A stretch of DNA of 64,000 nt from Blastomussa wellsi (lineage: Eukaryota > Cnidaria > Anthozoa > Scleractinia > Plerogyridae). Made by a program: the position numbers and the translations under genes. The stretch is from positions 14,580,328 to 14,644,327 of the forward strand of contig OX393562.1 of assembly GCA_947652115.1 (NCBI GenBank), in the 5' to 3' direction. Shown here one piece after another: positions 22,301 to 30,817 of the stretch. The notes under the pieces were generated by a model. That model was not told the origin of the DNA. It saw nothing but the letters and a program-made list of their open reading frames with translations, and searched no databases. Within the stretch, counting starts at the first letter, position 1, and each line of letters starts with the position of its first letter.

Positions 22301-22549
22301 TGCTGATGTACTAGCTATGTTATAAGCGGTTTTATGTTGTCCATCCTTCAAGGTCACATCTACTGCATCACTGAGTGTGGTGGAGCGATGGAAGAAAGCA
22401 AATGTCCGGAATGTAGCTCAAGAATTGGGGGCCATAATCACCGGCTGCTCGCTGATAATCGGCTAGCTAGTGAGATGGATGGTGCCAGATATGCTGCCTT
22501 CTCTGATATGGCTAACATCCGCAACTTTGACCTTCGCGACTGGAATTAA
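6596..22549 (+). CDS. ZNFX1: ZNFX1 copy A: NFX1-type zinc finger RNA helicase with an extra LamG domain (complete)
   Basis: Sixteen coding exons join without a stop into 2073 residues (human ZNFX1 is about 1918). Order: Arg/Gly-rich start (about 9-47), N-terminal helical region, Upf1-like SF1 helicase split by a long insert, NFX1-type Cys-rich fingers (about 1430-1680), coiled region, RZ finger at the C terminus. Helicase motifs: I GPPGTGKT (about 542-549), II EEAA (about 1144), [11 protein letters not shown] (about 1169), QHRMRP (about 1210), V VDNFQGEE (about 1323), VI ALSRAK (about 1359). The family binds RNA in cytosolic granules and on mitochondria and acts in antiviral sensing or small-RNA pathways. 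Exon 9 inserts a LamG-like domain between helicase motifs Ia and II. The ATG follows a spliced 5' UTR acceptor at 6515-6516. First of three tandem copies, and the only one seen to be complete. Confidence 0.92.
7732..7880 (+). repeat. Dispersed repeat in intron 1 of copy A, second copy at 59594-59750
   Basis: The block from tactaaggaagg... through tttaggctaa to a gcagctcct end recurs in intron 7 of copy C in the same orientation, with about 20% differences. It is non-coding, of unknown type, and has no visible TIRs. Confidence 0.6.
7920..8389 (+). CDS. ZNFX1: ZNFX1-A exon 2, ending at a GC splice donor
   Basis: 470 nt, the same length as exon 2 in copies B and C. It carries the well-conserved blocks [13 protein letters not shown] and [14 protein letters not shown] and the segment [16 protein letters not shown]. 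At the position where B and C have gtacgt and gtaagt, this copy has cag followed by gcatgt. A GC-AG intron keeps the frame; the nearest GT would break it. Confidence 0.85.
9071..9226 (+). CDS. ZNFX1: ZNFX1-A exon 3
   Basis: 156 nt, phase 0 to 0, the same length in all three copies. Contains [23 protein letters not shown], shown here only to identify the conserved block preceding the helicase core. Confidence 0.88.
9505..9615. repeat. Inverted GGTGTTCCGG subrepeats
   Basis: gaacaccggaacacc on the left and ggtgttccggtgttcc on the right face each other across about 40 nt in intron 3 of copy A. The sequence is related to the 5410-6260 element. Frames across it are low-complexity shadows. Confidence 0.6.
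9835..9959 (+). CDS. ZNFX1: ZNFX1-A exon 4
   Basis: 125 nt, the same length in A, B and C, beginning NYIVNCQK and containing the [15 protein letters not shown] block. The donor gtaaac leaves phase 2. Confidence 0.87.
10319..10362 (+). CDS. ZNFX1: ZNFX1-A exon 5 (microexon)
   Basis: 44 nt ending at gtaagt, needed to bridge phase 2 to phase 1. It encodes [15 protein letters not shown], close to the copy C microexon (LRIAGLNLRDQRG). The acceptor used here (gattgag) has a weak pyrimidine tract; an acceptor nine bases upstream (ctctaag) would also keep frame. Confidence 0.6.
10393..10921. repeat. Large inverted repeat, arms of about 173 bp, in intron 5 of copy A
   Basis: The left arm (10393-10565) and right arm (10747-10921) are reverse complements at roughly 90% identity, separated by about 180 nt. 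This is a foldback or MITE-like element. The look-alike frames on the two strands are mirror images of the arms and not genes. Transcribed in the ZNFX1-A pre-mRNA, the arms would make a long hairpin. Confidence 0.8.
11191..11348 (+). CDS. ZNFX1: ZNFX1-A exon 6: helicase Q motif and Walker A
   Basis: Encodes [13 protein letters not shown] followed by [18 protein letters not shown], the nucleotide-binding P-loop of the SF1 helicase (Lys and Thr of GKT contact the ATP phosphates). The exon starts in phase 1 after a gatcag acceptor and ends in phase 0 at gtagat. Confidence 0.92.
11416..11708 (+). repeat. Tandem duplication in intron 6 of copy A
   Basis: Two direct copies, 11416-11575 and 11576-11708, both running from gagtcggcttttaaaaacc to gttgtcggatcc. 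The second copy lacks about 25 nt near its end. Near-identity suggests a recent local duplication. Confidence 0.8.
11866..12123 (+). CDS. ZNFX1: ZNFX1-A exon 7: helicase motif Ia region
   Basis: Phase 0 to 0, 86 codons. Starts [13 protein letters not shown] and carries [19 protein letters not shown] (motif Ia/Ib, RNA contact) and [11 protein letters not shown]. The middle linker differs in length among copies (86, 83 and 83 codons). Confidence 0.9.
12461..12734 (+). CDS. ZNFX1: ZNFX1-A exon 8
   Basis: Begins [16 protein letters not shown] and forms a helical segment with the conserved HWLQLS block near its end. The donor gtaatt leaves phase 1. In copies B and C the next exon is the acidic-linker exon; in A a LamG exon comes first. 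Confidence 0.87.
13026..13125. repeat. Foldback element, family shared with 22105-22249
   Basis: Arms start gtgcacgcatgcagtttggagagcac and are mirrored by gtgctctctaaacttta...gtgcac. The centre (gaaagaagcgaaagagttgctc) is also found in the second copy downstream in intron 15 of copy A. Confidence 0.65.
13472..14125 (+). CDS. ZNFX1: ZNFX1-A exon 9: inserted LamG / concanavalin A-like domain
   Basis: A single exon of 654 nt (218 residues), phase 1 at both ends, entered at ttttccag and left at gtatgt. The protein has the LamG_3/pentraxin-like pattern: [10 protein letters not shown] start, [25 protein letters not shown], a central beta stretch, [31 protein letters not shown] and a closing [12 protein letters not shown] strand. 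Such jelly-roll domains bind carbohydrate or protein and are usually extracellular; here the domain sits inside a helicase with no signal peptide. Copies B and C show no trace of it in the matching introns. Its ligand cannot be told from sequence. Confidence 0.9.
14466..14880 (-). mobile_element. PLE remnant: GIY-YIG C-terminus plus hammerhead
   Basis: On the minus strand, 14880-14642 encodes the end of a second type of Penelope-like nuclease: [31 protein letters not shown], then [15 protein letters not shown] and stop. About 140 nt further, the minus strand at 14500-14466 reads CTGAGGA, a perfect GGTCG/CGACC stem, then GAAACATGTC. That fits the hammerhead core exactly (CUGANGA, stem II, GAAA, palindromic ACAUGU stem III, GUC). 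It lies in intron 9 of copy A, antisense to the gene. Confidence 0.7.
14984..15303 (+). CDS. ZNFX1: ZNFX1-A exon 10: acidic linker
   Basis: Begins with a Glu-rich run of about 20 residues, then [19 protein letters not shown], a short disordered loop and the basic RRKKKLKRM segment, ending DERAKA at gtaagc. The acidic run has very different lengths in the three copies (short in A and B, about 100 residues in C). Confidence 0.88.
15434..15666. repeat. MITE-like element with TIRs of about 75 bp
   Basis: The left end ctccggtcaggagcccatg and the following 55 nt are mirrored by the right end ...catgggctcctgctccgg. The arms also share agatacgggacagggttgactca in inverted orientation. The interior is short and non-coding. 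Located in intron 10 of copy A. Confidence 0.75.
16026..16230 (+). CDS. ZNFX1: ZNFX1-A exon 11
   Basis: 205 nt, equal to copy B. Encodes [20 protein letters not shown], a helix with [11 protein letters not shown], and [10 protein letters not shown], the helicase segment leading into motif II. Phase 1 at the donor gtaagc. Confidence 0.9.
16720..17120 (+). CDS. ZNFX1: ZNFX1-A exon 12: helicase motifs II, III and IV
   Basis: Contains [12 protein letters not shown] (Walker B), [12 protein letters not shown] (motif III) and [11 protein letters not shown], all diagnostic of Upf1-like helicases. 401 nt, as in copy B, and nearly identical to it at the DNA level. Confidence 0.93.
17121..17764. other. 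Intron 12 of copy A, nothing recognised
   Basis: AT-rich intron with a T-rich 3' part and a ctgcag acceptor. No repeat family, RNA gene or extra exon was seen. Confidence 0.5.
17765..18734 (+). CDS. ZNFX1: ZNFX1-A exon 13: RecA2 helicase half and first NFX1 zinc fingers
   Basis: The first 110 codons hold [26 protein letters not shown] (motif V) and [11 protein letters not shown] (motif VI with the arginine finger). The remaining part has spaced Cys/His units such as [13 protein letters not shown] and [10 protein letters not shown], the NFX1-type fingers. Compared with copy B it has one more Cys-rich unit (about 25 residues), explaining 970 versus 895 nt. Confidence 0.93.
18735..19867. other. 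Intron 13 of copy A with acttacac simple repeats
   Basis: The stretch 19130-19430 contains repeated cttacttacactgtac and ttacataactta words, a loose minisatellite. A 62-codon frame at 18904-19092 lacks recognisable similarity and is not called. Confidence 0.5.
19868..20992 (+). CDS. ZNFX1: ZNFX1-A exon 14: NFX1 zinc fingers and coiled region
   Basis: Starts [15 protein letters not shown] and continues with further Cys-rich NFX1 units ([22 protein letters not shown]). A Cys/His block around [16 protein letters not shown] and [11 protein letters not shown] follows, then a charged coiled-coil-like region ending at EKQIG. The frame runs on past 20992, but a gtaaga donor and the matching copy B exon place the end here. 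Confidence 0.9.
21554..21709 (+). CDS. ZNFX1: ZNFX1-A exon 15: start of RZ finger
   Basis: Encodes [13 protein letters not shown] and ends HWFKCPNG, the first Cys of the RZ-type zinc finger shared by ZNFX1 and RNF213. Phase 1 to 1. Confidence 0.9.
22105..22249. repeat. Foldback element, family of 13026-13125
   Basis: The arms tcatggtgcacgcgggaagtt and gacttcccaagtgcacc pair across a centre with two gagcac/gtgctc words. It lies in intron 15 of copy A. Confidence 0.65.
22353..22549 (+). CDS. ZNFX1: ZNFX1-A exon 16: RZ finger and C-terminus
   Basis: [20 protein letters not shown] supplies the remaining metal ligands of the RZ finger, followed by GGHNHRL and the family-typical tail with a [14 protein letters not shown] end. 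In RNF213 the RZ finger is a catalytic ubiquitin-ligase element; in ZNFX1 its role is less clear. A possible ATTAAA polyadenylation signal is at 22762. Confidence 0.92.
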
Positions 22550-23004
22550 ACGTAAAGTCCAAAGGAATTCAAACAAGACGACGAATGACTTAGCTTTTGT
22601 TTGGGCAAAATGATAGTAATAATAGCAATGTTTAGGCGTTGGTGACCATAAGGTTCTATTTTAGTACTTTAAATCGGCTAAGATGCAATATTTGTGTTTT
22701 CCTTAACTCTCATTTCAAATTGACACTTAGCATCTGATCTGATCTGAACAGGATATAGTAAATTAAACTGAAGACTGTTTACAAGACAATAGTTAAAGCC
22801 GATAATTTTATTTCATTATTCAGACTAGAATTTTAATAATAAGTAGTCGAATTAGTTGTTTCCCTTTTCTGTAAATCTGAGGCTCTGAGTGGGGCCTAAA
22901 TTGAGGGTCTGGATACAAGCAGAGTCCTCAAAAAATTGATAATTTTGCACTGTGCTACTTTGACTGTGAAGTTTAACGACTTCCATCCGTAAAGTTTGTA
23001 GGAA
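22550..23004. other. Downstream flank of copy A, no gene seen
   Basis: AT-rich sequence that probably includes the 3' UTR of copy A. Apart from the weak ATTAAA at 22762 nothing specific was recognised. Confidence 0.4.
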
Positions 23005-23125
23005 GGTGAAGGGGCCTAATGGTTGAGTATGTTGGACTCTGGACCAGACTCTCACCAACCTAGGTGAAATGGGTACCAGCGAGTTGCTGGGGCAACATAG
23101 TTGCTTCATTCTACAGAAACCAGGG
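23005..23125 (+). repeat. Degraded tRNA-derived SINE fragment
   Basis: ggggcctaatggttgagtatg, gaccagactctcac, aggtgaaatgggtacc, then gcttcattctacagaaacc keep the order of words seen in the fuller SINE at 30318-30600, with large internal deletions. Confidence 0.6.
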
Positions 23126-24062
23126 GCGTGATCCATTTGACCAAAACTTCCGAAAATTCCGGTACAATATCAAATGAACGTCCATTTTCGAAACGTTCTT
23201 TTCGAAAATTTTAGCCGACCTCTCGAGGTTGTCCTTTTTTTTTTCGGAAATTTTGAAATCGGGAAATGTTCTGTTCCATTGTACATTTCCTCTCAGTTTC
23301 GTGTCTCAAGCTGTCGGATAAGACCTCAAAGTCCTAAAAGATGACAGCGACAGACCATTAATTTGCATACCGTATGTTTCTTTGTCTAAGGCGACTAAGA
23401 ATTATTCCTCTGACATGCAGGACATGCTTCGATGTCTGCGGTAATAACTTTTTTGCGGGTATTCGTCCAATTTGTGTCGTACATTTCTTTTGTCCATATC
23501 TTGGACGATTGAGATCGAAATAACCATAAATGAAGTCTATTTCTCCTTGTGAAGCAGCTTGCGGGTTTTACTGTTTCCCTCGTTGTTCTTCATGATATTG
23601 CCTGTTGTAGTAATAATATTCATTTTATTTACATTTAACTCTGGGGAGGACGGAAGCCTGGGACTAGTTTGTCGGAGTCTGCGCTGTAGAACTGTTAGAA
23701 CGCTGCTAGAACTCTAACATGTGCTTTATTTAGCTGGCTTTCCCTCCCTCCCTCCCCCCTCATGGTTTGTTGTTATTATTAGACTGTAGTGTATTTGGTT
23801 CTGCTTGGGCAGTTCGTTGTCAATAAATGGAAGGGCTTGTGTTTCTGGCCCTTTCCTCTACCCCATACCTGTTGTTGTTGTTGTAGTCTCCCACTGGGGT
23901 TAAATCCTGTAAAATCGTCGAGTATCAAGCACGGAGAGTCGGACTGCCAGCGCATATTGACGTCACCCGGTTAAGTCAAGTGGAAAACACCGTTCCATTC
24001 GACACACGAAAACTTCGGAAATTCCTACCGGAATCTTTGGTTGAATGGATCGCGCTCCAGGA
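23117..24062. mobile_element. Non-autonomous element with imperfect TIRs
   Basis: The left end (caggggcgtgatccatttga, then aaacttccgaaaattccgg) is the imperfect reverse complement of the right end (ccggaatctttggttgaatggatcgcgctcc). The interior (about 850 nt) has no transposase frame. The superfamily cannot be told without target-site evidence. Confidence 0.5.
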
Positions 24063-24096
24063 TAACGGTACCTGCATAGTCCATCGTTAAGTTTAT

Positions 24097-24130
24097 CCAG
24101 AAGCCTATCACCTAGGTGATAGGCTTCTGG
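24097..24130. repeat. Perfect 34-bp palindrome
   Basis: 17 bases beginning ccagaagcctatcacct are followed directly by their exact reverse complement with no loop. The flanks are not inverted. Confidence 0.85.
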
Positions 24131-25448
24131 TTTATCTCATTGGCCACTTGTCTCGCGAAGAAATTAAGCCTTTGTAGGGCTCGAGACCTCACGCCGCCCC
24201 CAAATTGTGAGCATATACAGAGTACTCGTACTGTAATTTTCAATTAATCAAATTTGTCAGACTTGACAGTGAGTCCCTGCATTGTTTCATTTTACGCTTC
24301 AGCGCTTTCCTGCTGGTATTTGGGAATATTTTATTTCAGGACGAGACTAACCCTGTGAAAGTTGAGTATTTAGCCTTTTTGTTCAGCGGTCTTGGCTAAC
24401 TCAAAACTGGAATATTCTAGTTCGAAATAATTACTTTCTGAGTTCTCAGATACTGAACTGACGTCATGGGAACATGACTGACCGGAAACGATTGCAATCT
24501 TTCCGAGTATACAGTGGCGATGATTTCCGTCGTTTGTAGCCGCGAGTCCCAATACGGTGTATAAAGCTTAAGCTTATAGCTTTAATTTCGTTGATCTCAT
24601 CGGTTTAGGAATAAACGGCAGTAACAGAGTTTTTTCTTCTGTTTTGGTAAAATGTACGGGATATCGTTTCAGCAATTTTGCACGATCCCCCCCCCCCGCT
24701 CCCGCGAAAAGAAAAAAAAACCCGAACAAGTACTCTGTTTTGCTTGTTTCGACCAAGTGAAAATAAACGAACCAGCACCATCACATAGGAACTAATTTTG
24801 TTAGCAACTTCCTCATGACATCCATTTAACAAGGAGCTACATTTAAAAAAAGTAGTATTTCGTTTCCGTTTCGCTAATGATCAGTGATATCAGGAACATC
24901 ACGTCTGTGTTAACTCTTCCAAGCGCTCCTGATCCTCCGATTGGCGGAAATTTTGTCGCTCCATTTACAGATAAACAGGGAAACAGATACCTTTGCACAA
25001 TGGATCGTTTTAACCCAAGTAAAACGCATATCAGTCGTCGATTGAATATTTCTGTTTGTTATGCATATTAATTAGTCACCAAATAACTGGTTCACCGAGA
25101 CGCAACCCAAGTTATAATGACAAAGTCAATAGTACTGTTAAAAATAGAATATGACAATCCGCCTGTCGGTTTTTACCAAGTTTGTACCTAGTTGGTTTTC
25201 TTTGCTGGAACATGTTAGGGGCGGGCCATTAGAAAACACAGGAGGGGTAAAAATTTTCAGTGCATGAATGTTTTAGTCTAAATTGTCTGCAGTAATTTTT
25301 TTTGACATGGAAGGAATCGATAGTGATCTGCTAGTATAAATTTTTTTTCTGGACAATTTTCCTTGCAGGATATTTTTGGCGAAATGTCACCCCCTCTCCC
25401 CCCCTCGCGCGATTTCTAATATTAATAATATACATTAAAAAATTGCTC

Positions 25449-25481
<33 letters not shown>

Positions 25482-25700
25482 TGTAACACCAGTGCAAATT
25501 ACACATCGAAATTCTGGATTATGGTTGCAAATGTTTTAAACGAACCGCTTTCAGTTCGTAGCATTATTAGCTGATCTTCATCAGCCAATCCGTAAATAAA
25601 GTGTCAAATTCGCATCAAATGCTCGCTTCCTGTCTGCAACACTGTAAGATCTTCCGGTACTTCCTCCAGGCCAACTTTTTCATGTTTATATTATTAATAA
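24131..25700. other. Spacer between copies A and B, no gene seen
   Basis: Holds poly-C/poly-A runs near 24690-24720 and a dispersed word block at 24200-24265 (ccaaattgtgagcat...) repeated at 25985-26040. A 64-codon frame at 24877-25071 has no recognisable family and no matching splice context. Confidence 0.45.
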
Positions 25701-25812
25701 GTAATCATACGGTTTTTCTCGTTCAATCTGGAATTAATTTCCACTTGCGAGTTTTTCAAAAAGCTCACTCGTGCAAATTAATTCCAAATTGAACTCGAAA
25801 CCGTATGATTAC
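25701..25812. repeat. Palindromic foldback element
   Basis: Arms of about 40 bp, starting gtaatcatacggtttttctcg and ending with the mirrored cgaaaccgtatgattac, flank a short centre with a second inverted pair (gagtttttcaaaaagctc). Foldback/MITE form. Confidence 0.75.
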
Positions 25813-26127
25813 CTATACTAATTGCAGTTACTAGCGTACCTCCATTGAATGGAAGCCCGTACTGGGTAAATACTAAACAATACCGTTTTTGTTTTTGAGG
25901 AAACGACATTCTCGTCCCCAGAGCCGACTATCCATCTGGCCTGGGCCAAGGAACGACACCTGGCTTCTGGCTTTTCTGGCCGCTCCCAAATTGTGAGCAT
26001 GCGCAGAGTGCACGTTTGTTAGTTTTCAGCCAATCAGATTTCAGTCCGTGAATTCGCGGACTTCCGGTTTTGGAGGCGACCAGAGATCTCGATCGCGGGC
26101 TCTGTGGACAAGAATGAGGAAACGAAA

Positions 26128-26210
26128 CACAAAGCCCCTCATTTCCCGGAAGTCGTCATTTGGTTTCTGAGAAATTCTGCTGCGATTTGATTGGTTCGAT
26201 CTCTGTTAAA
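26128..26210 (+). promoter_or_regulatory. Conserved upstream element of ZNFX1-B: two GAS-like palindromes and a CCAAT box
   Basis: TTCCCGGAA at 26143-26151 and TTCTGAGAA at 26165-26173, starts 22 bp apart exactly as in copies A and C, then inverted CCAAT (ATTGG, 26190-26194) and a closing tgttaaa. It lies 1.7 kb before the start codon of copy B. Flanking sequence outside about 80 bp is not conserved, so the block itself appears to be constrained or recently copied. Function is inferred. Confidence 0.5.
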
Positions 26211-27860
26211 GGTTGAAGTACAATTCTTCCAGTAATACCCTTACACACTGGAGAAATTGTCCCTTTTTGAACCTAAAAACCGGCTTGACGTGGATTATTT
26301 GTGTAGCAGTGGTGTGTGATGACCGAGGGGTAGCTATCAGAGGTGGAGAGAGTCCTTTAAAGTGGCACTGACTTCCGAGGAACGCCACTGGTCGTCTTCG
26401 TCGGATATATATCAGGTGCGTTTTAGCCAACTGTACTCACCATTTTATATAAAGTTCTGCAGCTGTATAGCTTGCTTAAAGGGGAGATTTTTTAATCGCC
26501 CTTTCAGCTTGCACCACGCTTTTAGTCAAGGCAAAAAAGAAATTGAAATAAGTAATCAAACAATGTTTCATGTATAGACTTTGCGCCTTTTCGAGACAAG
26601 TTAACATTGCACGAAACTTTGTACAGTGGCCCGGAAAAACGAACTTGTGCTGTCCAAGCATGCAGCGGGCGAATTAAATCATTTCTACTCACTGCAGGAA
26701 CTTCTGCATCGATTCTGCAGTTTCTTCATATATTTTGTCAGGCATTACATTAAAACCATTGAAACCAGTTTCATCCACGAATTATTTAGTTTCGACTAGC
26801 CTTTATTATTGTCGGTAGGAACCCTGTGACTGGTGTTAAAAGTTGGATATTTTAGAAGCAAAGAAATCCAGTGAAACATGGAAAATCGACAATTATTTTT
26901 TAATTTAGTACCAGACATTCGTCATGTATCGAGCATGTAAGGGCAGGACCCTGTAAGAAAGGACGTGATGACCGGTGGTTAACCCAAGATAGACTGGCTT
27001 AATTTAATACTGTTAATTCGAACCTGTTGTTGAAAAATAGAAATTGTTAGGTGTTATAAAACGGAAAATTCCGAAGGGACAATTCTACTCATGCCAATTT
27101 AATTACATTTTTGTCAAAATTGCTAGTGACTGGGAAAATTTTTCTCTGCGCCTGGTACATGTGCCATCCAATCAACCAGAACCGGAAACAACACAAGAAA
27201 AATTTCATACTGGTAAAATAACGCACACGAATTACGGTGATTATTTAATTTGTATATGCCTCTATTTCATTTGGAAGATATTTTGAACCTTTCTGTATTC
27301 GGCTTTTCTCAAAGCAAAACGCGATTTTCTGCCAGTTCGGCTTTACACAGGATTCGAATATTCAACCCGGAAATGCAAACGACGTGATGGGCCTGTATTG
27401 CATGGTTGCATGACTTGTCCAATTTAAAGCTTTTAAATCAGAATTTCGGCTAGTACTAAGGCTCCACTGATACTTCTGGTCTAGAAAGCCTTGTGAATCC
27501 TTTAACTGGTATTTGGTCATCATTACAACAAGCCGTTAATTTCGTTTTATTACACTATGTTTTTATTGGGATAAGCAATTCACACTTCAGCTTTATGGCA
27601 CAGCAAAGACTTCATTTTGTTCTAGCCAGAGATGTGATGTATTCAGTGTGGCAGATTAAAAAATCTTAGTAGCAGTCCTGATCCTTGGCTGGAAAGTTTT
27701 AAATTTTGTTTAAGAACAAATATTTGTGGGCGACTGAATAACGGTTTCATTGTCATCAACATTTTTACTAAATTTATAGAATTATAGTTCTATTTCATCC
27801 CCTCAAATTCCAATATTCAATTTTACAATATTATCATCATTATTTTGTTTCAAGTTTCAG
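26211..27860. other. Upstream region of copy B, probable 5' non-coding exon and intron
   Basis: No coding match was found. A spliced leader is expected because exon 1 of copy B is preceded by a gtttcag acceptor ending at 27860. I could not place the upstream donor with confidence. Confidence 0.4.
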
Positions 27861-27871
27861 AGGTTCTGTCG

Positions 27872-29219
27872 ATGGAAAGAAATAAAGTTTGTCCAGGCAG
27901 AGGAAGAGAAGGTGGAAGAGGCTATGGATGGAGGAGTGCTGGAGGTGCTGAAAGAGGAAGTGCAAGGGGAGATGAAAAAAGTGGGGGAACGGAGGGTGGA
28001 AGAGGAAGTGAAAGGGAAGGTGGAAGAGGTGATGGGTGGAGAAGTTGTGGAGGTGCTGAAAGAGGCGGTGCAAGAGGAGATGGAAGAGGTGAGGGATTTG
28101 AGGGTAGAAGAGAAAGTGAAAGGGAAGGTGGAAGAGGCGATGGGTGGAGAAGTTGTGGAGGTGCTGAAAGAGGCAGTGCAAGAGGAGATGGAAGAAGTGA
28201 GGGATTTGAGGGTAGAAGAGAAAGTGAAAGGGAAGGTGGAAGAGGCGATGGATGGAGAAGTTGTGGAGGTGCTGAAAGAGGCAGTGCAAGAGGAGATGGA
28301 AGAAGTGAGGGATTGGAGGGTAGAAGAGGTAGTGAAAGGGAAGGTGGAAGAGGCGATGGGTGGAGAAGTTGTGGAGGTGCTGAAAGAGGCAGTGCAAGAC
28401 GAGATGGAAGAAGTGAGGGATTGGAGGGTAGAAGAGAAAGTGAAAGGGAAGGTGGAAGAGGCGATGGGTGGAGAAGTAGTGGAGGTGCTGAAAGAGGCAG
28501 TGCAAGAGGAGATGGAAGAGGTGACGGAATGAAGGGTAGGATAGGTTGTGAAAGGGAAGATGGAAGAGGGTGGAAACGAACCGATGGTACAGATTATGGA
28601 AGAGCAGGTAGAACAGAAAGAGTTTGGACGTTGGGGCGTGGTAGCAACGGGTTACCTGAAAACCAGGTGGAAATTAAAATAGGGTTCAAAGAACTTAACA
28701 ATCTGGAGAATAAAACTCCTGACGAAATCATCCTCAATTTAACGTCGAATCGATGCTTCCCAGCTATTCAGTTTTTGTTAACACAGCAGTCAATCAAGGA
28801 AGATGACTGGATTGTGTTGATCGTGAGCATTACAAGCAAAGCCTGCGATTGCAGCTCTAACGAAAATCTGTTAAAGCTATTAAACCTGCTTCCAGGTTCG
28901 TCATTTCTTAATTTGCACCTTAGACCATACCTGAACATGCTACCCGCTTGTGGCTTGCCTCCATCTATTGTCGCAGTGTTTTTAAGAAATGTTGTAAAAA
29001 TAATGAATGAATTGCTCCGAAGATTTCCGAGCTGTTACGCTGACCTTCCGGTGTCCGACCTGTATTGTGGAACGAGGATGCTCTCCGACACAGGGCAATT
29101 GGTAGATGATGCTCTAGTGGCAGAAGTGGACGAAATAATGAAATTGAGAATAGAAAAGGCCGAGGAATTGAAGAAGAAGGAAGAAGAAAAGCAAAAGAGA
29201 AGGAAGCCTCGCAGAGGTG
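27872..29219 (+). CDS. ZNFX1: ZNFX1-B exon 1 with an Arg/Gly-rich minisatellite
   Basis: Codons 14-229 (27911-28558) are six tandem units of 36 residues (108 bp) with the pattern GGRGDGWRSCGGAERGSARG followed by a charged 16-residue part. The normal N-terminal domain then begins at IGFKELNNLENKTPDE. The exon is about 640 nt longer than in A and C purely because of the repeat. The long frames on the other strand and frame are shadows of the repeat. Confidence 0.88.
27911..28558 (+). repeat. Coding minisatellite, 6 x 108 bp
   Basis: Units are 85-98% identical, keep the reading frame because 108 is a multiple of three, and avoid stops in other frames by base composition. Units 3-5 are the most alike, which points to central expansion. 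Confidence 0.9.
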
Positions 29220-29358
29220 GTAAGTATTAAGATGATAAGTATTACAAAACGTATTCGTTTTATCTTCATTGCTAATCACCGAATGAATTTTAACTGACTA
29301 AAAACGTAATTGAAGTTTTATACGTGCACTGATCATAAAAAAATGTTGTACTTTGAAG

Positions 29359-29828
29359 CTGGGGAAAACGATGACGTGAATCCACCCGAAACTTTTCGTC
29401 TCCTAAGTGTTGTTCCAACTGAGGGGGACATCTTGTCAGGCAAACGACCCTTTCTTAGAAGGAACAAAGTTGATGGAAGCTACCATGACGCTGAGCATTA
29501 TTTGGACGTGCAATTTCGACTCCTTCGTGAGGACTTCGTGCGGCCCCTTCGTGAAGGGATCGCACAGTTGTTGGAGCGTATTGGTTCCAGTAGAATCGTT
29601 CCTCTTCAGGACATACGTGTGTACAACAATGTCCAGTTGTTGTACCCTGTGAGTACGTCCAACGGCATCCGCTACAGGATCATGTTTGACAACACCAAAC
29701 TCAGACATGTACGCTGGGAGAACAGCAAGCGGCTCATCTTTGGTTCTCTGCTGTGCTTATCCAAGGACAAGTTTGATAGCTTTGTGTTTGCTACTGTGGC
29801 TAACCGGGAGCTCTCAGAGATAGTGCGA
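29359..29828 (+). CDS. ZNFX1: ZNFX1-B exon 2
   Basis: 470 nt, very close to exon 2 of A and C ([33 protein letters not shown]). Normal gtacgt donor after the phase-0 end. Confidence 0.9.
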
Positions 29829-30317
29829 GTACGTTTAACACAATAATTGATAATGAGTGCTCATTAATTAGAACTTTGTTGGTTAATAGTTATCCCGGGC
29901 AGCTCATTGCATCCCGAAGGTTGTTTGAGTAAGTTCACCAATCCTGTACAAGTGTTTTAATCTCTTAAAGGATCTAACTGACCTGCGTTATGCGATGGTC
30001 TTTTTTCTATCAACAGGCTATTTGGCTTATTATTAAGTTTCAAATGGGTTCTAATGAATTGCCCTTTTTATGTGCCAAAAGCATCTGCTGTCGTGCATGT
30101 AAACTGTCTTTTACTGTCCTATAGTAGTTTAGTTCGGCCTGAAATTTTCGGAAGACCTTGTCTTGTGAATTTTATTGAAAAGCATCAAGCTCTTTTACCA
30201 TCGAGCGCAAGCAAAGCGTGTACAGTCCATATGAAGGGAATAGTTTCGAATTTGCTGTAACCACGAGAATTTTTCTTCCTTTCTTGTGCTTTTTATTTAA
30301 TACTACAATACTGTTTG

Positions 30318-30600
30318 TGGGAGGCGCGGTGGCCTAATGGGTATTTCGCTGGACTCCGGATCGGGTGATCCGGGTTCGGCCGGGGTATTGCGTTGTGTTC
30401 TTAGGTAAGACACTCTCACAGTGCCTCTCTCCACCCAGGTGTACAAAATGGGTACCGGCCAAATACTGCTGGGGGTAACCCTGCGATGGACTAGCATCCC
30501 ATCCAGGGGGGAGTAGAAATACTCCCAGTCGCTTCATGCTAAGGAAACCGGGATAAGCTCCGGCGGTATGGGCCACTGGGCTCGACGTAGACTTTGCCTT
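30318..30600 (+). repeat. tRNA-derived SINE
   Basis: Starts gggaggcgcggtggcctaat with an A-box-like word and a B-box-like gggttcgg. It then has the characteristic body words gtgcctctctccacccagg, aaaatgggtaccgg, gggggtaaccctgcgatgg and agtcgcttcatgct. A full-length copy of a SINE family that I recognise from anthozoan genomes, in intron 2 of copy B. Recognition is from memory of the family, not a search. Confidence 0.75.
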
Positions 30601-30661
30601 TGAACAATACGGTTTAATGCTGTTACCTCGGTGTAAAATATTGACAATTGTTCTCCTCTAG

Positions 30662-30817
30662 GGTATACTGGACATACAGTTAATCCACGTATATGATCAT
30701 GCAAGCCTTGAAGAAGGTGACGTGTATCAAATGGTGGAGAGTACTGCCTTCTTTGAGGCTTATCGTCACGTGCTTGAGGGACTGAAAGAAATTGAACCAC
30801 AAGGAATACCTTTGCAG
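30662..30817 (+). CDS. ZNFX1: ZNFX1-B exon 3
   Basis: 156 nt, phase 0 to 0, starting GILDIQLIHV. Conserved DVYQMVEST block. Confidence 0.9.

Noticed and set aside
24877..25071. 64-codon frame MISDIRNITSVLTLPSAPDP...
   Set aside because: No family recognised, no splice sites, no conservation in the other spacers.
27840..28532. Long frames of 206-221 codons on the minus strand and in a second plus frame
   Set aside because: Shadows of the 108-bp minisatellite of copy B, which lacks stops in several frames. The frame that continues into the conserved N-terminal domain is the coding one.
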